Shown one piece after another: positions 6,179-6,869 of a stretch of 6,869 bases of DNA. The position numbers and the translations under genes were made by a program. The stretch's first letter is position 1. Every line of letters begins with the position of its first letter. The stretch comes from Actinobacteria bacterium UBA912 (GTDB lineage Bacteria > Actinomycetota > Coriobacteriia > Anaerosomatales > UBA912): NCBI GenBank assembly GCA_002293965.1, contig DBEG01000065.1:1-6869 (forward strand), given 5' to 3'. Below the pieces are notes generated by a model that saw only the letters and a program-made list of their open reading frames with translations, did not search any database and had not been told where the DNA came from.

Positions 6179-6271
6179 GGGTACTCCTCGTCCGTTCGGT
6201 TGTCATGGGCTTGCTGAACAGTATGACGCCGAGGAGAGCGCGGGGGTTCACAGCACTCGCCGTCCCACCCT

Positions 6272-6300
6272 TTGCGTTGCAGAGTCCCTCGGGTTACCAT
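6272..6300 (+). promoter_or_regulatory. Possible promoter of the DUF5655 gene
   Basis: TTGCGT (6272-6277), a 17-base spacer and TACCAT (6295-6300) form a modest sigma-70-type match on the plus strand. A start near 6307 would leave a ~34-base leader before the GTG at 6341. The same 162-base intergenic stretch (6179-6340) must also hold the lipoprotein promoter on the other strand. Confidence 0.35.
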
Positions 6301-6340
6301 CGACCCTACGGGGAACTGGCTGCACGGGAAGGCGGGTTCG

Positions 6341-6706
6341 GTGAATCTGGATTATTTCTTTGCAGGCAGCGATGAGTCGCATGCCGTGTTTGAAGCGGTG
6401 CGGGACGCCATACATTCGATAGGCACGACCGAGGTGCGCGTCAGCAGAGGGCAGATAGGGTTCCGTCGCGACAGGCCATTCGTGTTCGCGTGGATTCCGG
6501 ACATCTACTTCGGTAGGACCGACATTCCGCTGGTGCTCACCATCGCACTTCCTCGCAAAGTCGACTCCCCCAGATGGTCCCAGATCGTCGAGGCATCCCC
6601 AGGGCACTTCATGCACCACCTCGCCCTACGCAAGTCGCACGAGGTCGACGCCGAGGTCGTCGAGTGGCTCCGGGAGGCGTGGTCGGACGCCGCCGACCAG
6701 CGCTGA
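6341..6706 (+). CDS. DUF5655-type small hypothetical protein
   Basis: A 121-residue soluble protein with no signal peptide or membrane segment. The pattern resembles DUF5655: an early helix FEAVRDAIHSIG, strands TEVRVSRGQIGFRRDRPFVF, a hydrophobic strand IPLVLTIALP, then HFMHHLALRKSHEVDAEVVE and WLREAWSDA, where a His, a Ser/His and an Asp precede the final helix. The biochemical function of the family is not known to me; similar domains occur alone or attached to other modules. I place the start at GTG 6341 because AAGG (6329-6332) lies 8 bases upstream and homology begins immediately after it. The frame is open back to a TTG at 6272, but that start would lie in the proposed -35 box and has no SD. 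Its stop codon is 11 bases from the end of the EAL gene on the opposite strand. Confidence 0.75.
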   Translation: MNLDYFFAGSDESHAVFEAVRDAIHSIGTTEVRVSRGQIGFRRDRPFVFAWIPDIYFGRTDIPLVLTIALPRKVDSPRWSQIVEASPGHFMHHLALRKSHEVDAEVVEWLREAWSDAADQR

Positions 6707-6717
6707 CTCTACGAGAG

Positions 6718-6869
6718 TTATCGACCCAAGATCTTGCTTCTGCCACCCTCGAGTTTCGCAACGAAGCCTGGAATCAAATCGGCTTCCACTGCCGGACTGA
6801 AAAGCAGGCCTTGAAGGTAGCCGCAACTCATGTGCGAAAGCAGCTCACGCTGGCGCTCGGTCTCCACGC
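6718..6869 (-). CDS. C-terminal tail of an EAL-domain protein, 5' part outside the window
   Basis: The minus strand reads 49 residues from the window edge to a TAA at 6718-6720. It begins VETERQRELLSHMSCGYLQG and continues LLFSPAVEADLIPGFVAKL. This matches the last conserved part of EAL domains (GVET.EQ...L...GCDYAQGY.FS.P), where the Glu of VETE is a conserved position and QG ends the domain. EAL domains hydrolyse cyclic di-GMP to pGpG. The EAL and DD(F/A) catalytic motifs would lie to the right of the window, so activity cannot be judged, nor can an attached GGDEF or PAS domain. The Asp usual before Y in the CDYAQG block is Gly here. A short AGAGT/ACTCT stem overlaps its stop region. Confidence 0.82.
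   Translation of the reverse strand, partial: VETERQRELLSHMSCGYLQGLLFSPAVEADLIPGFVAKLEGGRSKILGR

Noticed and set aside
6248..6619. Minus-strand open frame of 123 codons
   Set aside because: Antisense to the DUF5655 gene; no SD and no recognisable domain.
6704..6720. Small hairpin ACTCT-ACG-AGAGT between the DUF5655 and EAL stop codons
   Set aside because: The stem is only five bases plus a wobble extension and has no U-tract, too weak to call a terminator.

Overview
The window looks like chromosomal DNA from a high-GC bacterium. The codon bias and SD-led genes suggest an actinobacterial-type lineage, but no marker gene fixes the taxonomy and this is only a guess. It is an accessory-flavoured stretch with signalling genes at both ends, a restriction-modification scar with a fic gene, an ABC exporter operon and two small genes. 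Both ends cut through genes.

Layout from left to right. (1) Positions 1-1861, minus strand: a two-gene sensory operon. A membrane-anchored PhnD-type substrate-binding protein (905-1861) is followed, with a 4-base GTGA overlap, by a sensor histidine kinase (908 down to the window edge) carrying TM-sensor-TM-HAMP-coil-HisKA; the catalytic ATPase domain lies outside the window. The arrangement recalls the HptA-HptS sensor pair of Staphylococcus aureus. (2) 1895-2308, minus: the last ~137 codons of a type I restriction endonuclease subunit (hsdR), without the rest of the gene. (3) 2317-3369, minus: a class II Fic protein with an intact HPFTDGNGRLSR active site. It has a recognisable promoter whose -10 box lies inside a perfect 11-bp inverted repeat, and a related 19-bp imperfect direct repeat sits at both ends of the gene. 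(4) 3655-5702, plus: a NatA/NatB-like ABC ATPase and ABC-2 permease, overlapping by ATGA, with an extended -10 promoter upstream. (5) 5747-6178, minus: a META/HslJ-like lipoprotein, convergent with the permease across a stem-loop. (6) 6341-6706, plus: a DUF5655-type small protein, divergent from the lipoprotein. (7) 6718 to the edge, minus: the C-terminal tail of an EAL-domain protein.

How the parts may work together. The binding protein and kinase probably form one ligand-sensing unit, with the response regulator and any regulated transporter outside the window. The fic gene and hsdR tail are best read as the remains of a type I restriction-modification locus, since Fic proteins are often encoded inside such loci. 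The ABC pair is a self-contained exporter. Base composition is lower in the sensor operon and the EAL tail than in the middle genes, which fits a mosaic origin. No tRNA, rRNA, CRISPR array, transposase or replication origin was seen.
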